Below, in pieces: positions 1 through 7,901 of a stretch of 64,000 bases of DNA. The first letter of the stretch is position 1, and each line of letters begins with the position of its first letter. Source of the DNA: Bacillota bacterium (GTDB lineage Bacteria > Bacillota > Clostridia > Peptostreptococcales > Anaerovoracaceae); assembly GCA_019420525.1 (NCBI GenBank), contig JAHZHA010000033.1, positions 1 to 64,000 on the forward strand. The letters run 5' to 3'. The position numbers and the translations under genes are program-made. The notes below the pieces were generated by a model that was not told the origin of the DNA, did no database searches, and saw nothing but the letters and a program-made list of their open reading frames with translations.

Positions 1-1
1 C

Positions 2-382
2 GACTATGGACTCGGAATTTCGTTGGGTTAGAGATGTATCAAATCTGCAGATGAAGTGGGAAGCGACATCTGTGAAGCGGTATTCCCGGAAGAAGGATCC
101 GGATGGGATATGGAAGCAAATGCTCTGGTGAAAAAAGATGGCATGAAGGATATTTCAAAGAAATTCCTGGATTGGGCGATCTCCGATAATATCATGAAAA
201 AATATGCGGAAAATTATCCGATCGTCGCAACAGGTGTGGGCGATAATATTCCGGAAGGTTATTCCTCCAATCCGCTGGATCAGCTGATGGATAACATCGA
301 CTTCAATAAGGCCGCTCAGAACAGAGAAAGTATCCTCAAAGAATGGACCAACCGGTACGACGGCAAAAGTGAAGCGGAATAA
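2..382 (+). pseudogene. 3' end of ABC importer substrate-binding protein (2-aminoethylphosphonate/iron type), with in-frame stop
   Basis: This is the C-terminal part of an extracellular solute-binding protein; the window begins inside the gene. Read from base 2, the frame gives DYGLGISLG, then a TAG at 29-31, then RCIKSADEV and the conserved EEGSGWDMEANAL (about 90-128). Sequence on both sides of the stop fits the PhnS-like family, which usually has Tyr-Arg at this point, so one base change (TAT or TAC to TAG) would explain it. An open frame continues from a GTG at 56, but I see no ribosome site for it. The ATPase and permease of the same importer follow at once and look intact. A sequencing error is possible. 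Which substrate it binds cannot be decided from this fragment. Confidence 0.6.
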
Positions 383-398
383 TAAGGAGTAAACTCAA

Positions 399-1421
399 AT
401 GAGTGTTGGTTTGAGAGTTGAAAATATCAGAAAGGTATACGACAAAAACATCGCCTTGAATGGTGTAAGCCTGGATATCAGACCCGGAGAATTCATCTGT
501 CTGCTGGGGCCGTCCGGGTGCGGGAAGTCCTCTCTTCTTCGCATCATCGCAGGACTCGATCGGCCTACAGAAGGACGCGTATATATCAATGACAGAGATG
601 TGACGAATCTTCCTCCCAACAGGAGAAATTTCGGAATCATGTTTCAGTCTTATGCGCTTTTTCCAAATCTGACGGCATTTGAAAATGTCGCTTACGGACT
701 CAGGAATAAAAAAATAAAATCTCGCGATGTCAATGAGCGTGTAGACCGTCTGTTCGAGATGATTAAATTATCTCATGCAAAAAACAAACTGCCGGCACAG
801 ATGTCGGGCGGGGAGCAGCAGAGAGTTGCCCTCGCCCGTGCTCTTGCTACGGAACCTGATTTTCTTCTGCTGGATGAACCGCTTTCCGCTCTGGATGCAA
901 AAGTCAGAGTTTCTCTGAGAAAGCAGATCTGTTCCATTCAGAGGGAGATGGGACTGACGACAATTATGGTCACCCACGATCAGGATGAAGCGCTGACTAT
1001 GGCTGACAGAATCGTCGTCATGAATAAAGCCTCCGTGATGCAGAGCGGCACACCGGAGGAAATATACGAAAGACCTGACAGCCCCTTCGTAGCGGACTTT
1101 ATCGGCTCTATCAATTTTATCGGCAGCGAACAGGATAATATCTATAAAACGGATGATGCGGATATTTCTGCAATCCGGCCCGAAAAAATCCACCTGAGCC
1201 GTCAGGCCGGAGAAAATTCGGTGACAGGGTCTGTTTCAGATGTTGAATTCCGCGGTTCGTTTTATCGGGTCAGTGTTGTCATCCGGCATGCCGCAAAAGA
1301 GGATTATAATATCTGCGTAGACGTTCCGTTTATGCAGGTGAAAAAGATGCAGCTGACGGAAGGCGAAAATGTGTATCTGAAGTTTCCGGAAGAAGAAATG
1401 CTTCATTTTCGGACTACGTAG
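399..1421 (+). CDS. ABC transporter ATP-binding protein (PhnT-like)
   Basis: Cytoplasmic ATPase that powers the importer encoded around it. Walker A GPSGCGKSS lies at residues 37-45, the signature SGGEQQR from 136, and Walker B LLLDEP ends near 161, followed by SALDA and the switch His in VTHDQDEAL. A C-terminal TOBE-like regulatory part follows (about 240-340). At 340 residues it matches the iron(III)/2-aminoethylphosphonate branch of the family. AAGGAG lies before the ATG, and the gene is 16 bases after the binding-protein stop, so one operon is likely. Spermidine/putrescine and iron importers have similar ATPases; the fused permease next door favours the phosphonate/iron type. Confidence 0.88.
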   Translation: MSVGLRVENIRKVYDKNIALNGVSLDIRPGEFICLLGPSGCGKSSLLRIIAGLDRPTEGRVYINDRDVTNLPPNRRNFGIMFQSYALFPNLTAFENVAYGLRNKKIKSRDVNERVDRLFEMIKLSHAKNKLPAQMSGGEQQRVALARALATEPDFLLLDEPLSALDAKVRVSLRKQICSIQREMGLTTIMVTHDQDEALTMADRIVVMNKASVMQSGTPEEIYERPDSPFVADFIGSINFIGSEQDNIYKTDDADISAIRPEKIHLSRQAGENSVTGSVSDVEFRGSFYRVSVVIRHAAKEDYNICVDVPFMQVKKMQLTEGENVYLKFPEEEMLHFRTT

Positions 1422-1436
1422 AAGAGGGATGCTGTT

Positions 1437-3164
1437 ATGGACAAAATCAGACAACGATTATCGGGATATACGGCCGAGGATTTTGTGAAAGGCGTCATGA
1501 TCTACGGAGTGGCTGCATTTCTCGTATGTTTTATGGTGCTGCCGCTGTGCATGCTGTTTTCAAAGGCATTTCAGGACAAAGACGGGTCTTTCGCCGGACT
1601 TGCCAGATTTGTAGAATATTTTCAGAGTGAAACGCTGATCTATTCTATAGGTCATACCTTTTATATCGCCATCGTATCTACCGCCATTTCGGTGACGCTG
1701 GCATTTTTTTTCGCCTATTCTTTGAGCCGGAAAAATGTACCTGCCAAAGGGTTTTTCAGATATGTAGGAATGATTCCGATCTTTGCTCCCACTATGCTTC
1801 TGGGAATCGCGCTGATTTATCTTTTCGGCAATAAAGGAATCTTTACCGCTCTGGGATTTTCTGTACCATTGTATGGAAAAACAGGGATCATCATTGCAGA
1901 AAGTCTTTATTGTTTCCCGGTAGCGGTGACATTGCTGTCTGTTGCTTTTTCCGCTGCAGACAACCGCCTTTATGAAGCTGCTGAAACCATGGGGACTTCA
2001 GCAGTCAGAAAAATGTTTACGATCACGATCCCCAGTGTAAAATACGGTCTGATCAGTGCCGTTTTCGTCACATTTACTTATAGTTTCACTGATTTCGGAG
2101 CTCCTTCTGTAGTTGGAGGAAACTATAACGTTCTGGCCACTGATGTGTACAAGCAGGTGGTGGGACAACAGAATTTCAATATGGGAGCGGTAGTAGGAAT
2201 CATACTGCTGTTTCCGGCTGTCGTTTCCTTTGCAGTAGATCGGATCATCAGCAGAAAACAGAGTTCCTCCATCAGTTCCAAAGCAGTACCTTATGTGATA
2301 AAGCCTCACAGACCGACGGATATTGCGGCTACGGTATTCTGTATCATTATCGCTCTGGCAGTGCTTCTGTTTTTTGCTGTGGCATTTTTCGCATCCGTCA
2401 TTAAACTCTGGCCGTACGATCTGACTTTTACTCTGTCGAATTATGATCTCACGAAAGCAGCGTCAGGTGACGGGGCACAGGCTTTCCGAAATTCCGTGCT
2501 GATTTCAGTGATTTCCGCTCTGCTGGGGACGGCCATCACATTTATCGGTGCATATATGATCGAGACGAACCGCAAGTTCGGAAAGATAAGAAAAGCGACC
2601 TATTTTCTTTCCATCACACCGCTGGCGATACCGGGAACGGTCATCGGTCTCAGCTTTATCATGTTCTTCAATGCCAGTGAATTCCCTATCCCTTTCGCGG
2701 AGGGATACGTTCTGACGAATCCCTTTCACGGACTGTACGGTACGATATGGATTATCGTGCTGGCAAATATGATTCACTTTTATTCTGTCCCGTTTACTAC
2801 GGCGACTACGGCGCTCAAAAGGCTTGATAAAGAATTTGAAACCGTGTCGGAATCTCTGGCTGTTCCGTTCTACAAGACGTTGTACCGGGTGACACTTCCA
2901 CTGTGTCTGCCTGCGGTCTGGGAGATGATCGTCTATTTCTTTGTAAATTCTCTCGTTACCGTATCTGCAGTCGTCTTTCTCTATTCGCCTTCGGCCAAGA
3001 TCGCTTCAGTAGTTATCGTCAATATGGAAGGAGCCGGGCAGACCGCTCCGGCGGCAGCCATGTGCATGCTGCTGTTGTTTATCAATCTGCTGGTCCGGTT
3101 CTGTTATGAATGCTTTGACCGTTTTGTATTCCGGAGGAGACAGGCGGCATATAGACTGGATTGA
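1437..3164 (+). CDS. ABC transporter permease, fused two-unit type (PhnU/PhnV-like)
   Basis: Membrane channel of the importer. The 575-residue protein is two permease units in tandem: hydrophobic helices from about 25-290, then a second set from about 295-560. Each half carries the binding-protein-dependent permease loop (EAAETMGTSAVRKMFTITIP near 180 and ESLAVPFYKTLYRVTLPL near 475), where the ATPase docks. Double-length permeases of this kind occur in iron(III) and 2-aminoethylphosphonate importers. The start lies 15 bases after the ATPase stop behind GAAGAGGG. It is the last gene of the operon and is followed by a terminator. Confidence 0.85.
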   Translation: MDKIRQRLSGYTAEDFVKGVMIYGVAAFLVCFMVLPLCMLFSKAFQDKDGSFAGLARFVEYFQSETLIYSIGHTFYIAIVSTAISVTLAFFFAYSLSRKNVPAKGFFRYVGMIPIFAPTMLLGIALIYLFGNKGIFTALGFSVPLYGKTGIIIAESLYCFPVAVTLLSVAFSAADNRLYEAAETMGTSAVRKMFTITIPSVKYGLISAVFVTFTYSFTDFGAPSVVGGNYNVLATDVYKQVVGQQNFNMGAVVGIILLFPAVVSFAVDRIISRKQSSSISSKAVPYVIKPHRPTDIAATVFCIIIALAVLLFFAVAFFASVIKLWPYDLTFTLSNYDLTKAASGDGAQAFRNSVLISVISALLGTAITFIGAYMIETNRKFGKIRKATYFLSITPLAIPGTVIGLSFIMFFNASEFPIPFAEGYVLTNPFHGLYGTIWIIVLANMIHFYSVPFTTATTALKRLDKEFETVSESLAVPFYKTLYRVTLPLCLPAVWEMIVYFFVNSLVTVSAVVFLYSPSAKIASVVIVNMEGAGQTAPAAAMCMLLLFINLLVRFCYECFDRFVFRRRQAAYRLD

Positions 3165-3184
3165 AAAATAATATCTGAAGGTTG

Positions 3185-3217
3185 CCGCCGGATTTCCCGT
3201 GGAGATCCGGCGGTATT
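3185..3217 (+). terminator. Intrinsic terminator of the importer operon
   Basis: A perfect 9-bp stem, CCGCCGGAT (3185-3193) with ATCCGGCGG (3205-3213), is followed by TATTTTG. The T-run is short. The 230 bases from here to the next gene hold no other clear element. Confidence 0.7.
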
Positions 3218-3445
3218 TTGCTGTCTTATGTCGAAATTTGTATTATGAATTCTAGGTATTTTTTGCCGTTTTCCGCGTAAAATTAGATGAAAAGTAAATG
3301 CAGCGCGCATTTCAGTTTTCATGGTATTACTGCTGAAAAAATTCACGTAATCGGAGATTTCGGAATTTTCTTTATAACCCGTGCCGGTGCGGCGGGGTTT
3401 CAAGCTGGTAAACTTTAAGTAACGAGGAATCTAAAGGAGGTCACA

Positions 3446-3709
3446 ATGGTAGAAGTATTAAAAGTGTCAGGAAAGTCGAATCCAAATTCAGTGGCGGGAG
3501 CCCTGGCAGGCGTTCTGAGAGAAAAAGGCGGAGCGGAGATTCAGGCCATCGGAGCGGGAGCCCTGAATCAGGCGGTAAAAGCAGTCGCCATCGCCAGAGG
3601 ATTTGTGGCGCCGGGAGGAATCGATCTCGTCTGCGTTCCGGCATTTACGGATATCTTCATCGAAGGAGAAGAACGGACGGCGATCAAACTCATCATAGAA
3701 CCGAGATAA
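3446..3709 (+). CDS. spoVS: Stage V sporulation protein S
   Basis: Small Alba-like protein needed for normal spore-coat assembly and stage V progression in Bacillus; the molecular role is not well defined. The 87 residues match SpoVS along the whole length: MVEVLKVSGKSNPNSVAGAL at the start, AIGAGALNQAVKA in the middle and AIKLIIEPR at the end. The ribosome site AAAGGAGGTCAC is near perfect, 6-8 bases before the ATG. It is a single-gene unit closed by a strong terminator. SpoVS is widespread in spore-forming Firmicutes, so it supports the organism assignment. Confidence 0.95.
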   Translation: MVEVLKVSGKSNPNSVAGALAGVLREKGGAEIQAIGAGALNQAVKAVAIARGFVAPGGIDLVCVPAFTDIFIEGEERTAIKLIIEPR

Positions 3710-3728
3710 ATCAGGTTCGGCGCATGTG

Positions 3729-3774
3729 GAGAAACAGACGGAGGACAGAATCCTCTGCCTGTTTCTCTTTTTTT
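3729..3774 (+). terminator. Intrinsic terminator after spoVS
   Basis: Long hairpin: GAGAAACAG (3729-3737) pairs with CTGTTTCTC (3759-3767), with further pairing of GGAGGA to TCCTC inside. A run of seven or more T follows. Confidence 0.9.
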
Positions 3775-3941
3775 ACCGGAGGACACGGTGGAGAAAACAG
3801 GCGCGGAACCCCGGCTGCTGCCGGAGGGGTTCCGGAGTTTCGAAAGGTCGCGACGCATGATTTGTGCCGCCGGCGCATATGAAATAGAAGGAAGATACAG
3901 CGCGGAGGATACGAAAGACTGAAAATCAGGGAGGTCTGAGG

Positions 3942-4232
3942 ATGAATACATATGATATCAGAAACAAAGAGGTCATCAATATATATGACGGGCGGAGCCT
4001 CGGTTTTGTGGAAGATGTGGAGCTGAATCTGGAGAAGGGAACCATCGAAGCCATCATCATACCGGCGGAACGGGGGTTTATGGGGCTGTTTCCCCGGGGT
4101 GAGGATCTGGTCATCCGCTGGCGCGACATCAAGCGCATCGGCGACGATGTGATTCTGGTCGACTTCTCCGGCGTCAGAGACGGCCAGTATCTGTACGAGA
4201 GCGGCGGCGCTTCCGGAGACAGATACGACTGA
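3942..4232 (+). CDS. YlmC/YmxH family sporulation protein (PRC-barrel)
   Basis: A 96-residue PRC-barrel protein of the YlmC/YmxH family, found in almost all endospore formers; the exact function is unknown. Visible family marks are the start DIRNKEVINIYDGRSLGFVED, the central IEAIIIPAERG and WRDIKRIGDDVILVD. The ribosome site is AGGGAGGTCTGAGG. It sits between spoVS and nrdR as its own unit. No signal peptide or membrane helix is seen, so it should be cytoplasmic. Confidence 0.88.
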   Translation: MNTYDIRNKEVINIYDGRSLGFVEDVELNLEKGTIEAIIIPAERGFMGLFPRGEDLVIRWRDIKRIGDDVILVDFSGVRDGQYLYESGGASGDRYD

Positions 4233-4282
4233 CTCCGCAGCGGGCGGCGAATACGGCGGTGCCGGAAACTTGTCACATCCTC

Positions 4283-4312
4283 TTGAAAGGATACCACTAC
4301 ATATAGTATAAT
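4283..4312 (+). promoter_or_regulatory. nrdR promoter with an overlapping NrdR-box-like dyad
   Basis: TTGAAA (4283-4288), an 18-bp spacer and TATAAT (4307-4312) form a sigma-A promoter 49 bases before nrdR. ACTACATATAGT (4296-4307) overlaps the -10 element and matches 11 of 12 bases of the NrdR-box core ACTATATATAGT. That suggests self-repression by NrdR. Only one box is evident, whereas such boxes usually come as a pair about three helical turns apart. Confidence 0.6.
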
Positions 4313-4360
4313 TTATCCGGAAAATAAGGAAAATTGCTACTATTTACAGGAGGAATGAGG

Positions 4361-4819
4361 ATGAAGTGCCCTTTTTGCGACAATGCCGACACACGTGTCA
4401 TCGATTCGCGCCCCACGGATGAGGGACAGGTGATAAGGCGGAGAAGAGCATGCGACAAGTGCAAGAAGCGCTTTACCACATATGAAAAAGTGGAAGAAAT
4501 CATGTTCATGGTGGTAAAAAAAGACGGAAGCCGTGAGCTTTTCAATCGTTCAAAGGTCAGAAACGGCATCGTGAACGCATGCAAAAAACGTCCCGTCACG
4601 ACAGAGCAGATCGAAAAAATCGTAGACGATATCGAGCGCGGACTCAATAACATGATGGAAAAGGAGATCCCCAGCACGGTCATCGGCGAAGTCATTCTTG
4701 ACAACTTAAAAGAGCTCGACGAAGTGGCGTACGTCAGATTTGCGTCGGTTTACCGTCAGTTTGAAGATGTCGACACTTTTATTCAGGAGATCGAAAAGCT
4801 GAATCACAAGAAAAAATGA
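4361..4819 (+). CDS. nrdR: Transcriptional repressor NrdR of ribonucleotide reductase genes
   Basis: Represses ribonucleotide reductase operons in response to ATP and dATP. The N-terminal zinc ribbon is visible as CPFC (C3, C6) and CDKC (C31, C34); an ATP-cone domain follows from about residue 49 to 139. The protein has 152 residues, the usual length. The ATG at 4361 is preferred to an upstream in-frame start at 4334, because CAGGAGGAATGAGG lies directly before it and the protein then begins MKCPFC as in the family. pgeF follows 33 bases downstream. Confidence 0.97.
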   Translation: MKCPFCDNADTRVIDSRPTDEGQVIRRRRACDKCKKRFTTYEKVEEIMFMVVKKDGSRELFNRSKVRNGIVNACKKRPVTTEQIEKIVDDIERGLNNMMEKEIPSTVIGEVILDNLKELDEVAYVRFASVYRQFEDVDTFIQEIEKLNHKKK

Positions 4820-4852
4820 CGGACCGCGGGCCCATCTGAAAAGGAACGAAAA

Positions 4853-5749
4853 ATGGGAAAAGAGATATTCACAATAGAAAAAACGGAGAGCGGAGCCGTA
4901 TTTCTTAAAATAGATCCGCTGGACAGCCGCTATCCGGTAAAGACTTTTTTTACATCAAAAAACGGAGGCTGCAGCGAAGGAAGCTTCGCTTCACTAAATA
5001 TGGGATTTGCCACCGGCGACCGCCGGGAAGCGGTGGAGGAGAACAGACGGAGGATTTTCGACTTCATCGGAGAGCCCGGTTACTGTGAAGCCGTGCCGTA
5101 TCAGGTTCACCGGGCGGAGATCGCCTGCATCCGCAGCGACGGCGGGCGGCTGATTCCGGAGGGCGGAGGAGATCCGGACAACATACTCAGACAGGAAGCC
5201 GGGGAAGGAGAAAAGCGGGGATGCCGCCTCTCCTTTTCTGATACCGATGCGCTGGTCACAGATGCGCGCAATGTGATTCTGACCAGTCTCCATGCGGACT
5301 GCATACCCGTATGGCTGTACGATCCGGTCAGACACGCGGCGGGACTGGCTCATGCAGGATGGCGCGGCACCAGAGCGGACATCGCAGCCCTGACCGCGGA
5401 AAAAATGTGCAGCGAGTTCGGCTGCCGGCGCGAAGATATCCAGGCATTCATCGGACCGGGGATTTCCCGCTGCTGCTTTGAAACGGGACCCGAAGTGGCA
5501 GAAGAATTTGCCGAGATGATCGGACAAGATCTGTTTTACGGAAACGACGGAAAGTTCTGCATTGACGACGGAAACGGAAAATATCATCTCGATCTGAAAA
5601 ATATCAACCGGTATCTTCTGGAACGGGCGGGAATCGTTCAGATCGCGTCGACGGAGTACTGCACCTGCTGCAGCCGGGAGCTGTTTTACTCCTACCGCAG
5701 AGAAAAAGGCGTCACCGGCCGGATGTGCGCCGGCATCGTGCTGCTTTGA
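4853..5749 (+). CDS. pgeF: Peptidoglycan editing factor PgeF (multicopper polyphenol oxidase family)
   Basis: YfiH/YlmD family hydrolase thought to remove wrongly placed amino acids from peptidoglycan precursors; older names call it a laccase-domain protein. Likely metal or catalytic residues are H86 (YQVH), C150 (HADCIPVW) and H167 (LAHAGWRGT), with IGPGISRCCFE at about 200-212. The 298 residues include an insertion of about 30 residues near 100-130 (rich in Gly and Glu). The ribosome site AAAGGAACG precedes the ATG. It probably shares a transcript with nrdR. Confidence 0.9.
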   Translation: MGKEIFTIEKTESGAVFLKIDPLDSRYPVKTFFTSKNGGCSEGSFASLNMGFATGDRREAVEENRRRIFDFIGEPGYCEAVPYQVHRAEIACIRSDGGRLIPEGGGDPDNILRQEAGEGEKRGCRLSFSDTDALVTDARNVILTSLHADCIPVWLYDPVRHAAGLAHAGWRGTRADIAALTAEKMCSEFGCRREDIQAFIGPGISRCCFETGPEVAEEFAEMIGQDLFYGNDGKFCIDDGNGKYHLDLKNINRYLLERAGIVQIASTEYCTCCSRELFYSYRREKGVTGRMCAGIVLL

Positions 5750-5847
5750 CCGGACGCACCGGCCTCACGGTATGTGCGTCCTGCCGGGGACATGGAAACA
5801 CAGAAATACAATAATGAAGAAAAAAGAGAAGGGAAACAGATAGAAAT

Positions 5848-6498
5848 ATGGAAAAACTGAGTATAGCCATCGACGGCACCAGCGGATCAGGCAAGAGTAC
5901 GGCTGCCAAAAATGTAGCGAAAGCTCTGGGAATCGAATACATCGATACCGGCGCCATGTACCGGGCGGCAGCGTACAAAGCGCTGTCTCTGGGCGTGCCG
6001 GCGGACGACGAAGAGGCGGTGGGAAGAATGCTGGAAGATACGGACATCGACTTCGTCGGCGGAAATATTATTCTGGACGGAGAAAATGTCAACGACAGAA
6101 TCCGCACGCTGGAAATATCCGAAGCGGCTTCCCGGATCTCAAAACTGGCCAGCTGCAGAGAAAAACTGGTGAATATCCAGAGAAAAATCGCCGCTGCCAG
6201 GAGCGTCGTCATGGACGGCAGAGATATCGGAACAAATGTACTTCCTCAGGCATCCCACAAATTTTACGTGACGGCTTCTCTCGAAGCGAGAACGGAGCGG
6301 CGTCTCAAAGAACTCCTGGAAAAGGGCGAAAATGCCACGTATGAGAGCGTTTTCCAGGATCTGAAAGAACGCGATCACAGCGATATGACGAGAAAACTGA
6401 ATCCCCTCGTCCGCGCGGAAGATGCAGTCTTCATCAGCACGGACGAATACGGGATCGAAGAGACGACAGAAAAAATCCTCTCTTATATCAAATCATAA
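5848..6498 (+). CDS. cmk: (d)CMP kinase (cytidylate kinase)
   Basis: Phosphorylates CMP and dCMP with ATP in pyrimidine recycling. P-loop GTSGSGKST is at residues 10-18, YIDTGAMYRAAAYKA follows at about 31-45, and the NMP-binding DGRDIGTNVLP lies near 124-134. At 216 residues it has typical length. The ATG at 5848 is preceded by AAGGGAAACAG. Downstream the operon meets the convergent DUF1015 gene 24 bases later, with no obvious terminator between them. Confidence 0.96.
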   Translation: MEKLSIAIDGTSGSGKSTAAKNVAKALGIEYIDTGAMYRAAAYKALSLGVPADDEEAVGRMLEDTDIDFVGGNIILDGENVNDRIRTLEISEAASRISKLASCREKLVNIQRKIAAARSVVMDGRDIGTNVLPQASHKFYVTASLEARTERRLKELLEKGENATYESVFQDLKERDHSDMTRKLNPLVRAEDAVFISTDEYGIEETTEKILSYIKS

Positions 6499-6522
6499 AT
6501 ATTATCGAATAAAAGAAAAAAA

Positions 6523-7794
6523 CTAAAATCTGTGCACAAAGAGGCCGCTTCCCAGTTTCGGTTCAAACCAGGTGGATTTCGGAGGCATGACGAGACCCGC
6601 GTCAGCGATTTTCATGATCTCCTCCACGCTGACCGGATACATGGCGAAAGCGGCCTTCATTTCTCCGCTGTCAACCCGGCGCTTCAGTTCTTCGCCGCCT
6701 TTTACGCCGCCTTCAAAGCTGATCCGGCTGTCGGTTTTCGGATCGGTGATGCCGAGAACCGGGGCGAGAATACGGTCCTGGAGATAAGAGACATCGAGAT
6801 CCTTGACGGGATCAGTAGAACCCCCTTTTTCCGGAGAGTCTGCCGTTTTTTCTGCGCCGTCTTCTCTGAATGTGAGAAGATACCATTTTCCGTCGAGATA
6901 CAGGGTGCAGGTGTGCTTCTTTTTGGGAAGAGTTTCCCGGGTTCCGCAGTCGGCAATCGTACAGACATCGGCGATCCGGCTGAGAAATTCCTCGGTACTG
7001 AGACCGTTGAGATCGCGGATCAGACGGTTGTAACTGTATACTTTCAGCTGGTCGGCCGGAAAAGATACCGCCATGAAACGGTTGAATTCTTCCGTGCCGT
7101 CGTAATGCGCCGCGGCTTCCCGCCTCTTTCTGCCCACTTTTGCAGCAGAAGCGGTGCGATGATGTCCGTCGGCGATGTAGAGCTCGGAAAGGCCGGAAAA
7201 GAGTTCCTTCAGCCGGACGATATCGGCGTCGTTTCTGACGGGCCAGAGGCGGTGGCGCACTCCGGAACAGTCGTTTACATCGTATTCCGGAGCCTCGGAT
7301 TCCGTAATCCTGTTTATGACGGCAGAGATATCCGGATTGCTGCGGAAGAAAAAGAAAACGGGTTCCGTATCGGCGCTGCACGTCTCGAAGTGGCGGATGC
7401 GGTCCAGTTCCTTTTCCGTCCGGGTGACTTCATGGCGTTTGATGACACCGTTTTCGTAATCATCGATGGAAGAACATCCGACGATGCCGGTCTGAGAACG
7501 TCCGTCCATAGTTTCGCTGTAAATATAGTAGCAGGGCTTTTCGTCGGTAAAATACGCACCGTCTTTTTCGAGTCTGTTCAGATTTTCCGCTCCCTTGTGG
7601 TATACCGCTTCGCTGTAGGGATCCTCTTCCGGAAGATCGGCCTCTGCACGGATGACGCGCATGAAGCTGTAAGGACTTTCCCCTGCGATTTTTTCCGCTT
7701 CCTGACGCGTCACAACGTCGTAGGGAGGACAGAGGGCCGCCTGCGCCAGCTCGGCACGCGGCCGGAGAGCGCGGAATGGTTCAAAACATGTCAT
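6523..7794 (-). CDS. DUF1015 domain-containing protein
   Basis: Conserved protein of the DUF1015 family (about 420 residues), common in Clostridia and often found near serine or D-3-phosphoglycerate metabolism genes; the function is not established. Marks include ALCPPYDVVT near the start, the central IADGHHRTASAA (about residues 215-226), which resembles a ParB-type motif, and a conserved C-terminal MPPKSTWFEPKLGSGLF. I set the start at the ATG at 7792-7794 because GTGAGGT lies 12 bases upstream; an in-frame ATG at 7842 lacks such a site. It converges on cmk and diverges from the PBP gene. Confidence 0.85.
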   Translation of the reverse strand: MTCFEPFRALRPRAELAQAALCPPYDVVTRQEAEKIAGESPYSFMRVIRAEADLPEEDPYSEAVYHKGAENLNRLEKDGAYFTDEKPCYYIYSETMDGRSQTGIVGCSSIDDYENGVIKRHEVTRTEKELDRIRHFETCSADTEPVFFFFRSNPDISAVINRITESEAPEYDVNDCSGVRHRLWPVRNDADIVRLKELFSGLSELYIADGHHRTASAAKVGRKRREAAAHYDGTEEFNRFMAVSFPADQLKVYSYNRLIRDLNGLSTEEFLSRIADVCTIADCGTRETLPKKKHTCTLYLDGKWYLLTFREDGAEKTADSPEKGGSTDPVKDLDVSYLQDRILAPVLGITDPKTDSRISFEGGVKGGEELKRRVDSGEMKAAFAMYPVSVEEIMKIADAGLVMPPKSTWFEPKLGSGLFVHRF

Positions 7795-7901
7795 TGTTCT
7801 TTTTACCTCACTTATCTTTTCTGACCTTTCTGAAAAAATCATCTGTATAATCAGTAAATATTATGGCATAGACTGCTGCGTTTGTGTAGAAAATATTTGA
7901 T

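Noticed and set aside
5752..5781. GGACGCAC/GTGCGTCC hairpin between pgeF and cmk as a terminator
   Set aside because: No T-run follows, and the spacing allows one transcript.
6532..7824. A 430-codon open frame on the plus strand opposite the DUF1015 gene
   Set aside because: No ribosome site and no recognisable domain; it mirrors the well-supported minus-strand gene, a side effect of its codon use.
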